A stretch of DNA of 64,000 nucleotides from Nocardioides luti (GTDB taxonomy: Bacteria; Actinomycetota; Actinomycetes; Propionibacteriales; Nocardioidaceae), in assembly GCF_014212315.1 (NCBI RefSeq), contig NZ_JACKXE010000001.1, positions 992,001 to 1,056,000 on the forward strand, read 5' to 3'. The translations under genes were made by a program, and so were the position numbers. The stretch's first letter is position 1. Each line of letters starts with the position of its first letter. The notes beneath the pieces are model-generated. The model was not told the DNA's origin and ran no database searches. It saw only the letters and a list, made by a program, of their open reading frames with translations. Shown here in pieces: positions 25,969 to 35,996 of this stretch.

Positions 25969-26991
25969 TTACCGGTGGATATAGAGCGCATCGACGCCGG
26001 TCTCTTGTTCAAACAAATCCAACAGTCGCCGTCTCTGCGTGGGCGAGTGCATGGCGAACAGACCCGTGTGGACAAAGGTTGGCGAGACGACTTGGCTGCC
26101 GAGCCTGGTGCCGATCGTCGTCAGGCTCTCGAAGTCGATACCAACCGCGTTGTAGTCAAGGTCGTAGACGGTCCTGTAGGTCTTATGCAGGGGGGCGGGG
26201 AAGTGGTCCTTGAAAGTCTTGTTGTACAGCGGCTGGAAGTACCGAATCAACGCGGCCTCCGAAAGGGCCGTTAGCTCAGCAGTCGTCAGGTCAGTTTCGT
26301 GCACGCGGCTCAAGTGCTGGCGGCTTTCCTCGGTACCGAGGGCTCCCACCCAAGGGCCGAAGTTGCTCACTTTGTTGTAGGTCGCGAACTGCATCAAGAC
26401 GATCCAAACTTCAAGATGAGGTGTAGTCTGACTGGTCTCCGCCATCACCCTTTGCAGGGTCGCATGGTTCAAGAGCCGGCGCTCGACAGCGCCCCCCTGA
26501 TCCATTGACTGCCCCACGTAGACAACGTCGAGGTCAATGATCGACTCGTCTACAGCAGTCGCCTCCATCCGAGTTGTGCCCGGCATCGTGAGCTGGAGGT
26601 ACATCGAAGCCCACATGCCGCTCGGTGCGCCCATAACGAGGTGTCCCTCGTGGTCATGAAACTCGATCATGGTTTGGGCAGCATTGGAGCTCGCATTGAC
26701 GACTAGCCCCCCGAAGGGGTTCGGGCCTTCGAGATGCACCGATGTAGAGGCACCCTGACCGTCGTCAGCAACGACCTCAAACGCAACCTTCTCCTCGTCG
26801 CAGAACCAGGAGGCGGCATCGATCGTTAGCCGAGGTCGCCTTCCAATCAGATACAAGTTGCACACAGGTAGATCTGGCTCGTGACTCACCGATTCGAGTT
26901 GAGCAGGCGACAGGATCCCGGCCCAGTCACAACTAACTGTCAGCGCGTGCTCTACGTCGTACTTGAAGGTCGGTCCCGTGGGCTTGGTCAT
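25969..26991 (-). CDS. GIY-YIG-like nuclease domain protein (predicted)
   Basis: A 340-residue protein. Residues ~150-260 resemble a GIY-YIG-type nuclease: a hydrophobic strand ending VVYVGQS (156-162), a basic helix with R171/R172 and H176 (ERRLLNHATLQ), and a Glu in SEAALIRYFQPLYN (E245, N257). These would be the Tyr/Gly, Arg, catalytic Glu and Asn of the fold. The ~150-residue N-terminal part is beta-rich and unrecognised, and a ~80-residue C-terminal part is also unassigned. The role may be DNA cleavage in defence or mobility, but this is inference. Confidence 0.65.
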   Translation of the reverse strand: MTKPTGPTFKYDVEHALTVSCDWAGILSPAQLESVSHEPDLPVCNLYLIGRRPRLTIDAASWFCDEEKVAFEVVADDGQGASTSVHLEGPNPFGGLVVNASSNAAQTMIEFHDHEGHLVMGAPSGMWASMYLQLTMPGTTRMEATAVDESIIDLDVVYVGQSMDQGGAVERRLLNHATLQRVMAETSQTTPHLEVWIVLMQFATYNKVSNFGPWVGALGTEESRQHLSRVHETDLTTAELTALSEAALIRYFQPLYNKTFKDHFPAPLHKTYRTVYDLDYNAVGIDFESLTTIGTRLGSQVVSPTFVHTGLFAMHSPTQRRRLLDLFEQETGVDALYIHR

Positions 26992-27070
26992 GATTCATTC
27001 TGCCGTCTCGATGAGACGACGCAACTGGTGACAGTTCGCCCAGTGATGCGGAGAAACCGTGGCCACTCGC

Positions 27071-27493
27071 TCACGGTTCCGGGTTGTCAGCCAGCCACTT
27101 CTCAAGCCAGGCACGGTCGCGGCGGCTGAGGGGGGTTGGTGGCACCTTGTTGACGGTGCGCATGATATCGACGCGGCCGCTCTCCATGGCGCGTCGGTAC
27201 TGCTGAAAGTCAGCGATGTACGTGGTCGTGTGCCCGTCGGCGTAGGTGACCCGATTGCCGGACGAGCTCACGGGCATTGGCTTACCGACTTTCCGCGCGC
27301 GCTCTGGGACCTGCTCGCGGAGCGTATGCATCTGCTCATTTTCGGCATCCGCCGCCGCTTCATCGGCTTCGGCCGTACCGCGAATCCACCAACGTTGCAG
27401 TCGCACGCGCGTGGGCCTCCAGAACCAGGCTGCGAGTGCTGCTACTGCGAGCACGGCCAAGCCGGCGAAGAAGGCAGGCCAAGAGTCATCCAT
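27071..27493 (-). CDS. Small N-terminally membrane-anchored protein
   Basis: A 140-residue protein with one hydrophobic helix at residues ~6-24 (AFFAGLAVLAVAALAAWFW), a basic stretch after it, an acidic Glu/Ala-rich helix, and a charged tail. The topology is most likely N-out with a cytoplasmic domain. No family is recognised. It lies 79 nt upstream of nothing on the same strand and 80 nt before the GIY-YIG-like gene, so co-transcription with that gene is possible. Confidence 0.6.
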   Translation of the reverse strand: MDDSWPAFFAGLAVLAVAALAAWFWRPTRVRLQRWWIRGTAEADEAAADAENEQMHTLREQVPERARKVGKPMPVSSSGNRVTYADGHTTTYIADFQQYRRAMESGRVDIMRTVNKVPPTPLSRRDRAWLEKWLADNPEP

Positions 27494-27782
27494 CGTGTGC
27501 TGAGGCTACCTATCCTCGGAGAGCGGCGGGGGTCGCTATGCTTGGGCCACTGACTCACCAGATGTGGCCGCGGTCCGGGCGTTCACGAGCCGCGTCCTTC
27601 CATCCGCTTATGACCCAAGGCCTATTTGACCGAGCGTGTGCATCGACGACTTCATCATGGGTTCATCCCGCCCGGCGGGCTGACCCATGCCAAGTTGCGT
27701 CCGCCTTCCCCGCCGTTCGGCCTCCTCGTTGCGGATCCGCGACCGTGCCGTCGAATGTCGCCATGCCAACTAGTCTTCCGGC

Positions 27783-28595
27783 ATGAATCACCAGTCTCAA
27801 GACAAGCTCTATGCCACAACCCTGCAGACGATCGGAGCGGTCTCCAAACTGCCTGTTGTACGAGTTGACCGTGAAGAGTTCCTTCGCAGGCAGTTCGCGG
27901 GCTCACCGCACCTCGACGTGATTCTTCTGAGCGGTCCCCAAGCCGTTTACACCGCCGAGTCATTACGTAAGCGAGCCGACTCGATCATCAGGAGTAGCGC
28001 CGCGAAAACTTCTCTCGCTTCGTTCGCGACTGGCTTGCCCGGCAACCCCGCAGTCATGGTTGCTGCGGGTGGGGTAGACGTCGCGCAGTACTTCGGTTTC
28101 GCCATCAACTTGGCTCAGCAAATCGCCTATCTGTTCGGGGAGGACGAACTGTTCGACGGTGGCGGGCAACTGTCCGAGGCCGCTCAGATCAGGGTGATCG
28201 CCTATCTAGGGGCCATGTTCGGTGCTGCCGGGGCAGCAGCACTGGTGTCGCAAACTTCGAAGCAGGTGGGATCAAACCTCGGTAAGAAGGTCGCGGCGCA
28301 GGCGCTGACCAAGACCGCTTGGTACCCATTGGTGAAGAAGGTCGGTGCGCTTGTCGGAAAGCAGGTCACCAAGAAAACTGTGGAGAAGACCATTACCAAA
28401 GCAGTGCCGATCGTCGGAGGCGTCGTCTCCGGGAGCCTTACTTACGTGACGTTCCGACCCATGGGGAACCGACTGGCGGACACCCTGATGAAGAACCTGA
28501 ACGGCGAGTTGGACGGCGAGCTGGAGCTGAACGCTGAGTTCGCAGCCAAGTTCAACGAAGTCATCGATGGCAAGGACATCCACGAGATCGAATAG
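27783..28595 (+). CDS. EcsC-family-like protein
   Basis: A 270-residue protein. The central part (KTSLASFATGLPGNPA, later GVDVAQYFGFAINLAQQIAYLFGEDELF) and the C-terminal IVGGVVSGSLTYVTFRPMGNR resemble EcsC-family proteins. The middle is Gly/Ala/Lys-rich with amphipathic helices that may associate with membrane. EcsC function is unknown; in Bacillus it is encoded with an ABC transporter. It is the last gene of the low-GC island and is convergent with serA. No clear ribosome site is seen before ATG 27783. Confidence 0.6.
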   Translation: MNHQSQDKLYATTLQTIGAVSKLPVVRVDREEFLRRQFAGSPHLDVILLSGPQAVYTAESLRKRADSIIRSSAAKTSLASFATGLPGNPAVMVAAGGVDVAQYFGFAINLAQQIAYLFGEDELFDGGGQLSEAAQIRVIAYLGAMFGAAGAAALVSQTSKQVGSNLGKKVAAQALTKTAWYPLVKKVGALVGKQVTKKTVEKTITKAVPIVGGVVSGSLTYVTFRPMGNRLADTLMKNLNGELDGELELNAEFAAKFNEVIDGKDIHEIE

Positions 28596-28654
28596 GCCCG
28601 CGCAGTCCGGGATGTGAAGTTGACCGGGGTTGGTGACCCGAAGAGCCGCAATCT

Positions 28655-30253
28655 TCAGACTAGGTCGACGGCCCGCACGGAGATCGCATCCATCGCGACC
28701 TGAATCTCCGCGAGCGCCTCGGTGGGGATGGCGGTGTCGACGGAGAGGGCGACGAGGGCGTTGCCGCCCTTGCCGTCGCGGGCGACCTGCATGCCGGCGA
28801 TGTTGACGCCGGCCGCGCCGAGGATGCCGCCGACGGTGCCGACCATGCCGGGGCGGTCCTCGTAGTGGAAGAACGCGAGGTGCTCGGTGGGCTCGATGTC
28901 GACGTCGAAGCCGTTGACCTCGACGAGCCGCTCCTTCTGGTGGATGCCGATCAGGGTGCCGCTGACCGAGACCTGGGAGCCGTCGGCGAGGGTGCCGCGG
29001 ATCGTGATCAGGTTGCGGTGGTCGGGGCTCTCGGAGCTCGCGACGAGGCGTACGGCGCAGCCGCGCTCGGCCGCGAGGAGCGGGGCGTTCACGTAGGACA
29101 CCTGCTCCTCGACGATGTCGGTGAAGACGCCCTTGAGGGCGGCCAGCTCGAGCACCTTGACGTCGTAGTCGGTGATCTCGCCGCGGACCTCGACGTCGAT
29201 GGACTCGGCGACCGAGCCGGCGATGCCGGTGAAGACGCGGCCGAGCTTCTCGGTGAGCGGGATGCCGGGGCGGACGTCCTCGGCGATCACGCCGCCCTGG
29301 ACGTTCACGGCGTCGGGGACCAGCTCGCCCGACAGCGCGAGACGGACGGACTTGGCGACCGCGATGCCGGCCTTCTCCTGGGCCTCGTCGGTGGAGGCAC
29401 CGAGGTGCGGGGTGGCGACGACGTTCTCGAGCTCGAAGAGCGGGCTGTCGACGCACGGCTCCTGGGCGAAGACGTCGAGGCCGGCGGCGGCCATCCGGCC
29501 CTCCTTCAGCGCGGCGTACAACGCTGCCTCGTCGACGATCCCCCCGCGCGCGGCGTTCACCAGCACGAGGTGCGGGCGGACCTTGGTCAGCGCCTCGGCG
29601 TCGATCAGGCCGACGGTCTCGGGGGTCTTGGGCAGGTGCACCGACATGAAGTCGGACTCCGCGAGCAGGGTGTCGAGGTCGACGAGGCGGACGCCCATCT
29701 GGGCGGCGCGGCCGGCCTGAACGTACGGGTCGTAGGCGATCACCTTCATGCCGAACGCCGACAGCCGCTGCGCCACGAGGACGCCGATCCGGCCGAGGCC
29801 GACGATGCCGACGGTCTTCTCGTACAGCTCGATGCCGGTGTAGCGCGAGCGCTTCCACTCCCCGCCCCGCAGCGCGGCGTGCGCCGGCGAGACGTGGCGG
29901 GCCGCGGCGAGCATCAACGCGACGGCGAGCTCGGCGGCGGAGACGATGTTGGAGGTCGGGGCGTTCACGACCATCACTCCGGCCTGGGTGGCGGCACGGA
30001 CGTCGACGTTGTCGAGGCCGACCCCGGCGCGGGCGACCACCTTGAGGCGCGACCCGGCAGCGAGCGCCTCGGCGTCCACCTTGGTCGCCGAGCGGACCAG
30101 GAGCGCGTCGGCGTCCACGATCGCGGCGAGCAGGGCCGCACGGTCCGCGCCGTCGCAGCTGCGGATCTCGAAGTCCGGCCCGAGCGCCTCGACGGTCGCG
30201 GGGCTGAGCTCCTCGGCGATCAGCACGACAGGGCGGTCGAGGGGCTTGATCAC
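28655..30253 (-). CDS. serA: D-3-phosphoglycerate dehydrogenase
   Basis: A 532-residue enzyme that oxidises 3-phosphoglycerate to phosphohydroxypyruvate, the first step of serine synthesis. The NAD fold has GLGRIG, the catalytic Arg/Glu/His region runs through VNAARGGIVDE and TPHLGASTDEAQ, followed by an intervening ASB-like domain and a C-terminal ACT domain (AFFHYEDRPGMVGTVGG) for serine feedback. The total length matches actinobacterial SerA. GTG 30253 has GAGGA about 8 nt upstream and gives the expected N-terminus, so the longer frame to 30307 is not used. Confidence 0.95.
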   Translation of the reverse strand: MIKPLDRPVVLIAEELSPATVEALGPDFEIRSCDGADRAALLAAIVDADALLVRSATKVDAEALAAGSRLKVVARAGVGLDNVDVRAATQAGVMVVNAPTSNIVSAAELAVALMLAAARHVSPAHAALRGGEWKRSRYTGIELYEKTVGIVGLGRIGVLVAQRLSAFGMKVIAYDPYVQAGRAAQMGVRLVDLDTLLAESDFMSVHLPKTPETVGLIDAEALTKVRPHLVLVNAARGGIVDEAALYAALKEGRMAAAGLDVFAQEPCVDSPLFELENVVATPHLGASTDEAQEKAGIAVAKSVRLALSGELVPDAVNVQGGVIAEDVRPGIPLTEKLGRVFTGIAGSVAESIDVEVRGEITDYDVKVLELAALKGVFTDIVEEQVSYVNAPLLAAERGCAVRLVASSESPDHRNLITIRGTLADGSQVSVSGTLIGIHQKERLVEVNGFDVDIEPTEHLAFFHYEDRPGMVGTVGGILGAAGVNIAGMQVARDGKGGNALVALSVDTAIPTEALAEIQVAMDAISVRAVDLV

Positions 30254-30531
30254 GGTGTGTCCTCGGTGGTCGTCGATGGCGGAGATGACCGGTGACCGGT
30301 CCTGCACGACGCTGTGCCCGGACCGGGAACTCTACCCCCACGAGGTGACGAAAACCGGTGGCGTCCGCGGCCCGGGAGCGCCTACCGTCGCCGGGTCACA
30401 TCCCCTCACCACGGCAGGTCCCTTGAACCTCTGAGGTCGCGCCCCTCGCCAGTCCCTGGCACCCGCGCCGGTCGCAGCCCACGGGCTCCCGGCGCTCCTC
30501 ACGCACCTCAGATCCCATCCGGGGAGACCTC

Positions 30532-32106
<1,575 letters not shown>

Positions 32107-32109
32107 GGG

Positions 32110-32706
32110 ATGCTCGTGCGCATGAGCGAGCCTCTCGAGCCGACGGCCGCGCCGGTGCCCGGGCGCAGCGCGGTGCTGGCGCCGCTGCCCGTCATGAAGC
32201 CGATCTTCGGGGTGGTGGCGGGGCTGTTCACGCTGGCGCTGCTCTACCAGCCCGTCTACTGGCTGCGCGGCGAAGTCGAGTGGGGCTGGGCGTACGCCGC
32301 CCAGCTGGCCGCCCTCGTGCTGATCGCGGCCGCGACGATCGTGGGCGCCGCGGCGGCGTGGACCAACCGGACCTGGGTCGACACCACCGACAACACGCTG
32401 CACCAGCGGTTCGTCGGGCGCGAGCAGGTGATCTCGCTCGACGAGCCGACCACCGCCGAGCTGACCTACAAGCCGCCGTCGTTCAACGCCTCGCTGTCGG
32501 GGACCTGGAAGGTGCTGGTCCGCCGCCAGGGCGAGCTCACGATGTCGGTCAGCACGCCCTGGGTCGCCGACATCACCGACGTGCTCCGCATCCTGCAGCC
32601 CAGCCTGGCCCGCAACCCCGGTCTGCCGAAGGACGACCGGACGCGCGAGGCGCTCGCCAGCCTGACCACACCGTCGCTGCGCGATCATCCCGGCGAGCCC
32701 TCCTGA
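32110..32706 (+). CDS. Two-helix membrane protein of unknown function
   Basis: Up to 198 residues: a short hydrophilic N-terminus, two hydrophobic helices (FGVVAGLFTLALLY and AAQLAALVLIAAATIVGAAAAW), then a ~110-residue soluble part that looks like a PH-type domain (TLHQRFVGREQVISLDEP). The start is uncertain: ATG 32110, GTG 32116 and ATG 32122 are all in frame, with GAGGG just upstream. It begins 3 nt after the ABC-F stop, so they are likely co-transcribed. Confidence 0.75.
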   Translation: MLVRMSEPLEPTAAPVPGRSAVLAPLPVMKPIFGVVAGLFTLALLYQPVYWLRGEVEWGWAYAAQLAALVLIAAATIVGAAAAWTNRTWVDTTDNTLHQRFVGREQVISLDEPTTAELTYKPPSFNASLSGTWKVLVRRQGELTMSVSTPWVADITDVLRILQPSLARNPGLPKDDRTREALASLTTPSLRDHPGEPS

Positions 32707-32722
32707 GCCCTAGGCTCTGCGC

Positions 32723-33118
32723 ATGGCCATCGGCGACGAGAAGTACATGTCCTTCACGACCTTCCGCAAGAACGGCGACCCCGTCAGCTCGCCGACGTGG
32801 GTGGTCCCCGTCAGCGACGGGCGGGTCGGCTTCTGGACCGCGATGGGCAGCGGCAAGACCAAGCGCCTCAAGAACAACCCGAAGGTCACCGTGCAGGCCT
32901 CCGACGTCCGCGGCAACGTCAAGGACGGCTTCCCGCTGATCACCGGCGAGGCCGAGATGGTGCAGTCGGGCCGCCTCTTCGACGAGGTGCACGCCAAGGT
33001 GCGCGCGAAGTACGGCTTCATGACCAAGCTGACCAAGGTGATGGGCAAGGTCATGGGCCAGCGCAAGGCCGGGCAGACGTACGCCGACACCGTGGTGCTG
33101 GTGCGGCTCGACAGCTGA
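32723..33118 (+). CDS. PPOX-class F420-dependent oxidoreductase
   Basis: A 131-residue split-barrel flavin/deazaflavin-binding protein. The core FTTFRKNGDPVSSPTWVVPVSDG, KTKRLKNNPKVTVQASDVRG and the C-terminal TYADTVVLVRL are typical of the Rv1155/Rv2074-like PPOX group, which binds F420 or FMN and reduces small substrates or biliverdin. The presence of F420 genes elsewhere is implied but not shown. It follows the membrane protein by 16 nt. Beyond its stop lies a 380-nt repeat-rich gap. Confidence 0.88.
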   Translation: MAIGDEKYMSFTTFRKNGDPVSSPTWVVPVSDGRVGFWTAMGSGKTKRLKNNPKVTVQASDVRGNVKDGFPLITGEAEMVQSGRLFDEVHAKVRAKYGFMTKLTKVMGKVMGQRKAGQTYADTVVLVRLDS

Positions 33119-33119
33119 G

Positions 33120-33204
33120 CGGTCCCCGTAACGTCATCGGATCCGTGGGCTATCGCGCTTGGAACCGATGACGTCCCGCTGGCTCAGCCGGCTCGTCCGG
33201 GTCC
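33120..33204. repeat. 85-bp intergenic repeat, copy 1 (GACGTC family)
   Basis: This 85-bp unit is repeated at 33387-33471 with only a few differences. It contains ACGTCATCGG (33131-33140) and CCGATGACGT (33165-33174) as hairpin arms around a 24-nt loop, then CCCGCTGGCTCAGCCGGCTC. The arm ATGACGTCCCG also occurs at 6427-6437. Confidence 0.9.
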
Positions 33205-33214
33205 GCCGATGATC

Positions 33215-33253
33215 GCGGAGTCTGAGCCGCGCCCGGTGCGCCTCAGACTCCGC
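33215..33253. repeat. GGAGTCTGAGCC hairpin, copy 1
   Basis: Arms GCGGAGTCTGAG (33215-33226) and CTCAGACTCCGC (33242-33253), 12 bp perfect, around a 15-nt loop, with CGATGA/TCATCG extending outward. A related hairpin lies at 58159-58205. Confidence 0.85.
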
Positions 33254-33386
33254 CCTCATCGCTGTCCCCGCGCCAGCCTCCGGAGAGTGAGGAGGTCACG
33301 CAACGACCGTCACGAACCCGTTGTGTGGTTGATCAGTGTCATCAGGTGACAGCAATCCACCACACAGAGCTCACCGGGAGCCGACT
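33254..33386. other. Spacer of the repeat-rich gap
   Basis: No gene is seen. A further imperfect hairpin is visible: TTGTGTGGT near 33319 pairs with ACCACACAG near 33359 around a small TGTCA-TCAGG-TGACA stem. It carries no T-tract. Confidence 0.5.
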
Positions 33387-33471
33387 CGGTCCCCGTAACG
33401 TCATGGGATCCGTGGGCTATCGCGCTCGTATCCGATGACGTCCCGCTGGCTCAGCCGGCTCGTCCGGGCCC
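33387..33471. repeat. 85-bp intergenic repeat, copy 2 (GACGTC family)
   Basis: Direct repeat of 33120-33204 at an offset of 267 nt. Arms ACGTCATGGGAT (33398-33409) and ATCCGATGACGT (33430-33441) show one central mismatch. It ends 29 nt before the stop of the convergent efeB gene. Confidence 0.9.
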
Positions 33472-33500
33472 GACGAGCTCGACCAGCGAGGTGACGACGC

Positions 33501-34802
33501 TCAGGCGAAGAGCGACTGCGCGACGTACTCCCCCGGCTTGACGCCGGGCGGGACGGCGAAGAGGGCGGAGCCGGTGACCTTGAGGTACTCCATGAGCGCG
33601 TCGACCTTGGCCATCCGGGTCTGCACGGGGATGAAGTGGGTGCGCGGGTCGCGGACGTAGGCGAGGAAGAACAGGCCGGCGTTGAGGCCGCCGAGCTGGT
33701 CGGTGCCGTCGACGAAGTTGTAGCCGCGGCGGAGCATGCGGACGCCGCCGTTCTCGTCGGGGTGGACGACGCGGACGTGGGCGTCCTTCGGGATGATCGG
33801 GCCGTCGCTGCCGGGCATGGCAAGGTCGGGCTCGGTGAACTCGTCGCCGCCGGAGAGCGGGGCGCCGGAGCCCTTGGTGCGGCCGATGAACGCCTCCTGG
33901 TCGCCCAGCGGCTGGCGGTCCCAGACCTCGATGGTCATGTTGATGCGGCGGGCGACGAGGTACGAGCCGCCGGCCAGCCACCCCGCGGCGGGGTCGTCGG
34001 AGGCGCCGACCCAGACGTGCTCGTCGAGGGCCGCGGCCTCCTGGGCCTTGACGTTGGCGGTGCCGTCCTTGAAGCCGAAGAGGTTGCGGGGCGTGGTCTG
34101 GGCGGTCGAGGTGCTCGACGTGCGCCCGAAGCCCAGCTGCGACCAGCGCACCGCGACCGTGCCGAAGCCGATCCGGGCGAGGTTGCGGATCGCGTGCACC
34201 GCGACCTGCGGGTCCTCGGCGCAGGCCTGGACGCACAGGTCGCCGTACGAGCGTGCCGGGTCGAGGTTGTCGCCCGGGAAGTGCGGGAGGGTCTGCAGCG
34301 CCTCGGGCTGGCGGTCGGCGAGGCCGAAGCGGTCCTTGCCGTCGGCGTCGCGGAAGAGGCCCGGGCCGACGCCGAAGGTGATCGTCAGGCCACCGGGCGG
34401 CAGCCCGATCGCCTCGCCGGTGTCGTCGGGTGGCAGCCGGCTGTCGCCGTCGACGGCGCCGATCGCGCCGGCGTCGAGCCCGCGGGTCATCCGGTCGGCG
34501 GCCTCGGTCCAGGCCTTGAGCAGCGCGATCAGCTGGGCCCGCGACTTGGTGGTGACGTCGAAGGCCGCGAAGTGCAGGCGGTCCTGGGCGGGGGTGACGA
34601 TGCCGGCCTGGTGGTCGCCGCGGAAGGGGTACGCCGCGCCCTCCCGGCTCTCCCCCGGGCTGGCCTCGCTGGCGCGGCCGGCCACGAACGCGCCGGCCAC
34701 CCCGGCGGCGGCGACGCCGCCTCCGATCAGCCCACGCCGGGAGAGCCCGCGGCCGCGCGGGGCCTCGGGCGCGGTGTCCTCGCGCAGCTCGTCGGCGGTC
34801 AG
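33501..34802 (-). CDS. efeB: Deferrochelatase/DyP-type peroxidase EfeB
   Basis: A 433-residue haem peroxidase of the dye-decolourising family. A twin-arginine signal SRRGLIGGG (residues ~21-29) precedes the mature domain; GFKDGTAN and the late DAHVRVVHPDENGG carry the distal Asp/Arg and proximal His regions. It oxidises Fe2+ or extracts iron from haem outside the membrane and passes it to EfeO/EfeU. No ATG, GTG or TTG is available near its N-terminus; CTG 34802 overlaps the efeO stop as CTGA and is the best start. The extended frame to 35309 lies inside efeO. Confidence 0.92.
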   Translation of the reverse strand: MTADELREDTAPEAPRGRGLSRRGLIGGGVAAAGVAGAFVAGRASEASPGESREGAAYPFRGDHQAGIVTPAQDRLHFAAFDVTTKSRAQLIALLKAWTEAADRMTRGLDAGAIGAVDGDSRLPPDDTGEAIGLPPGGLTITFGVGPGLFRDADGKDRFGLADRQPEALQTLPHFPGDNLDPARSYGDLCVQACAEDPQVAVHAIRNLARIGFGTVAVRWSQLGFGRTSSTSTAQTTPRNLFGFKDGTANVKAQEAAALDEHVWVGASDDPAAGWLAGGSYLVARRINMTIEVWDRQPLGDQEAFIGRTKGSGAPLSGGDEFTEPDLAMPGSDGPIIPKDAHVRVVHPDENGGVRMLRRGYNFVDGTDQLGGLNAGLFFLAYVRDPRTHFIPVQTRMAKVDALMEYLKVTGSALFAVPPGVKPGEYVAQSLFA

Positions 34803-35953
34803 GAGAGCACCGCCGCGGTGAGCTCGGACAGCGGCTCGGCCAGCGCGTTCACGGCGTCGGCGAGCTGCTTGACCTGGTCGGTGCTGAGGTCGTCGTACGA
34901 CACGAAGCCGTCGCCCTGGCGCTGCGCGTCGAGCAGCTTCTGCAGCTCGGCGAAGCGGGAGTCGAGGGTCTTCGCCAGCTCGGGGTCGCGCGACTGCAGG
35001 ACCGGCTCGAGCAGCTCGAAGGCCTCGTGCGCGCCGTCGATGTTGGCCTGGAAGTCGTAGAGGTCGGTGCGCGACCAGTACTCCTCCTCGCCGGTGACCT
35101 TGCCCTTCGCGACCTCCTCGAGCAGCCCGCGGGAGCCGTTGGCGATCTGGTCGATCGTGAACTCGAGCTTCTTGATCCGGCCGTCGAGCGTCTCGGTGTT
35201 GGCGAGGAGGTCGTCGGCGTACGTCGCGCGCTGCTTCATCGTCAGGGCGGTGTACTCGTCGGCGCGGGCCGGCCAGAGGTCCTTCTCGAGGCGGTGCCAG
35301 CCGGTCCACTTCTGGCCGGGCTCGAGGTCGGCCTCGCGGGCGTCCATCTTCGGGTCGAGGTCGCCGAAGGACTCGGCGACGGTCTCGATGCGCTCCCAGT
35401 GGGTGCGGACGCGGGGGTAGAGGTTGCGGGCCTTGTCGTCGTCGCCCGCCTTGTACGCCGCCACGAACTGCGCCGTGCCGGTGAGGAGCTGCGCGGACTC
35501 GTCACGCACCCAGTCGGCGTACGCCTTCTGCGCGAGCTGGACCTGCTCGTCGTCGCTCTGCGCGGCCACCTTGGCGCCGCTGTCGGTCACCGTGAAGTCG
35601 GCGCGGATGCCCTTGCCCTCCATGCCCGGCTTGCACGCGGTGACGTAGGTGCCGGCGGCGGCGCTGACCGTGAGCTCGCGGGAGAGGTTGGGGCCGACGT
35701 TCTCGACCTCGGCGACGATGCGCTGTCCGTCCTCGGCGTAGAGGTAGAACTCCGTGACCTTCGAGCCGTCGTTGGTGATCTGGAAGGTCAGGGTGCCCGA
35801 GGGTGCCTTCGTCGAGGAGACCTTGCAGGCGTCGTCGGTGGAGCTGACGGTGATGCTGCGGTCGCCGTCGCCGGCCTGGGTGGTGGCGTTCTCGGTGCAG
35901 GCGGTCAGCACGGGCGCGGCGATCAGCGCGGCGACGAGCAGGGGGAAGCGCAT
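34799..35953 (-). CDS. efeO: Iron-uptake lipoprotein EfeO
   Basis: A 384-residue exported protein with a lipobox LTAC (Cys19). A cupredoxin-like N-terminal domain (residues ~30-115, with YVTACKPGMEGKG) is followed by a helical M75/imelysin-type domain containing the HWERIE motif. It binds Fe and hands it to the EfeU permease. The order efeU-efeO-efeB on one strand with short gaps forms an operon; the efeO stop overlaps the efeB start. Expression is probably iron-repressed through the box upstream of efeU. Confidence 0.94.
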   Translation of the reverse strand: MRFPLLVAALIAAPVLTACTENATTQAGDGDRSITVSSTDDACKVSSTKAPSGTLTFQITNDGSKVTEFYLYAEDGQRIVAEVENVGPNLSRELTVSAAAGTYVTACKPGMEGKGIRADFTVTDSGAKVAAQSDDEQVQLAQKAYADWVRDESAQLLTGTAQFVAAYKAGDDDKARNLYPRVRTHWERIETVAESFGDLDPKMDAREADLEPGQKWTGWHRLEKDLWPARADEYTALTMKQRATYADDLLANTETLDGRIKKLEFTIDQIANGSRGLLEEVAKGKVTGEEEYWSRTDLYDFQANIDGAHEAFELLEPVLQSRDPELAKTLDSRFAELQKLLDAQRQGDGFVSYDDLSTDQVKQLADAVNALAEPLSELTAAVLS

Positions 35954-35996
35954 CGGGATCCTCGGGGTCGGGGAAGCGGTGGCGGTCAGGGGACGG

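Noticed and set aside
22838..28654. Prophage or integrative element
   Set aside because: No integrase, terminase, portal, relaxase or tRNA/direct repeat boundary was found; only composition and gene type mark the island.
30308..30531. Leader peptide or attenuator for the ABC-F gene
   Set aside because: ABC-F resistance genes often have leaders, but no short frame with a terminator could be recognised in this 224-nt gap.
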